64,000 bases of DNA, taken from positions 133,842 through 197,841 of the forward strand of contig CAVXNJ010000011.1 in NCBI GenBank assembly GCA_963763135.1, given 5' to 3'. The first letter of the stretch is position 1; every line of letters starts with the position of its first letter. This DNA is from JANMZO01 sp963763135. Its GTDB lineage: Bacteria; Actinomycetota; Acidimicrobiia; Acidimicrobiales; JANYDT01. Shown one piece after another: positions 63,185 to 64,000 of the stretch. The notes under the pieces are model-generated. The model saw only the letters and a list, made by a program, of their open reading frames with translations. It was not told where the DNA came from and made no database searches. Position numbers and translations under genes: made by a program.

Positions 63185-64000
63185 CTGGGCGGTATTGGGT
63201 CCCATGGTCAGGTATTGGTTAAATCTTCCTACCGTGGCTCCATTGGCATGGTCATCACCTGTCATCACCACGGCAGCTTTCAGTTTCCGGGGCAAAAACC
63301 AAAACCTGGGCAAGGGCTTCCGGTGCAGGTTACCCTGTATAATAATATTGGTTAACAGGCGCTGCTGTTCATCGGCCTGCGGTATGGCTACCTTATCAAA
63401 ATCAATATAATCCGGTTGCGGGTCACCGGGTTTATTTCCAAAATATAAATTATCAGAGCGTATCGGCCCCGACTGTCCGTCGCGGTTCTGGCCGGCCCAC
63501 AATGGGTTACCCTGCCTGGTATACACAACAGACCTGGCAGGTCGTACGTAAAAGCAATGGCTTTACCACCGTTGGCGCCAACCGTTTTTGTAGTAATAGC
63601 CGGATAGCTGGTGGGGGTAGATGCAGTGGAATACAGGGTGGCTAAAGCAGCAGCACCATTTAACGTATAATAGTCGGCCGTACCATGAAACTGGATGGTT
63701 TGATTAACCAGCCCGGCCCCTGGTCCGCCGGCCGTATTAAACAACAGGTATTTGTCTGCAAGGCTTCCGGCAGCCGGACTTATGCCCAGTAAAGATGCAA
63801 GCTGGGCATCGGGCTTGAATGCGATCAGGGTTCCGCCTGCATTTACCCAGTCCGTCAGCATGGTTACATTGGCACCGGATACAGGTATTTCACCCAGTAT
63901 AACTACATCATACGTGTTGATGATAGCCGGCGTAACTGCAGCAATATCCATGGCAGCAAATTCATTCAGTCCCTCTGCCCTTAATATTTCCACCGGATAG
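63185..64000 (-). pseudogene. Bacteroidota-like secreted-protein fragment (chimeric contig end)
   Basis: The minus strand reads MEILRAEGLNEFAAMDIAAV ... VILGEIPVSGANVTMLTDWVNAGGTLIAFKPD ... NGGKAIAFTYDL, then, after one missing base near 63,535, ARSVVYTRQGNPLWAGQNRDG ... KAAVVMTGDDHANGATVGRFNQYLTMGPNTAQ to about 63,185. This resembles a family of large Bacteroidota extracellular proteins with a deacetylase-like MTGDDH motif. GC content drops to about 45-48 %. After GPNTAQ the similarity ends abruptly and acidimicrobial-type DNA begins. Confidence 0.7.

Noticed and set aside
63156..63410. Plus-strand frame beginning MKKLKFIIL
   Set aside because: It spans the chimeric junction and is antisense to a recognisable Bacteroidota-like protein.

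Overview
The window is high-GC DNA (roughly 60-65 % by eye) from a bacterium that looks like an actinobacterium, probably of the Acidimicrobiia type. That placement is an inference from gene content: several luciferase-like (F420-type) oxidoreductases, BTAD and LuxR-ATPase regulators, an ECF42-type sigma factor with a DGPF-family partner, acyl-CoA dehydrogenase and CaiB genes, and Thr/Lys/Ala-rich secreted proteins. No rRNA or complete tRNA was seen. The last ~820 bases (from about 63,150-63,185) are clearly lower in GC and encode a Bacteroidota-like protein, so the right end of the contig is probably chimeric.

Layout. 1-7.4 kb: end of an NTF2-like gene, a methyltransferase/thioredoxin pair, a CopB-type copper P-ATPase with an eight-fold His repeat, a secreted ankyrin protein, a DUF2892 membrane protein (the ATPase and DUF2892 gene both follow CsoR/CstR-like operators), then a haloalkane dehalogenase/DUF1330 pair opposite a TetR gene. 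7.4-12.3 kb: small and decayed genes, the ECF42/DGPF pair, a DinB protein and an EEP phosphohydrolase. 12.9-14.5 kb: an ImmA/IrrE-type metallopeptidase overlapping a divergent class III nucleotide cyclase, the best candidate here for an undescribed signalling or defence module. 14.7-25.9 kb: secreted proteins (an RTX-like protein, a 1,522-residue surface protein with three DUF4082-like domains, and one of unknown family) and a LuxR-ATPase regulator. 26-29.8 kb: a sulfur/rhodanese block (MarR, rhodanese, MFS transporter, ArsR-rhodanese fusion) and a broken GNAT.

30.2-42.9 kb is a coherent catabolic cluster: an HpaB-family enzyme, a double CaiB CoA-transferase and an acyl-CoA dehydrogenase on the minus strand, divergent from a Tat-exported solute-binding protein, two permeases, two ATPases, a nitronate monooxygenase-like enzyme and a TetR regulator. 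It probably imports and activates an unknown organic substrate. 43-51 kb carries single housekeeping or stress genes (RidA, DUF899, PCD-VOC fusion, luciferase-like enzyme, DUF6458 and a 23-residue micro-protein, DUF421, topoisomerase IB). 52-57.6 kb holds heavily frameshifted genes (a luciferase-like enzyme, a DUF4143 ATPase, and a BTAD-cyclase-NB-ARC regulator). 57.7-63 kb contains an RHH/luciferase-like pair, an AbiE-type toxin-antitoxin locus, a tRNA/tmRNA 3'-end fragment, and three frameshifted genes next to the chimeric end.

Many recognisable genes are broken by single-base indels that restore a family-like sequence when corrected. Some of this may be real decay, but unpolished consensus is an equally good explanation, and the pseudogene calls should be read that way.
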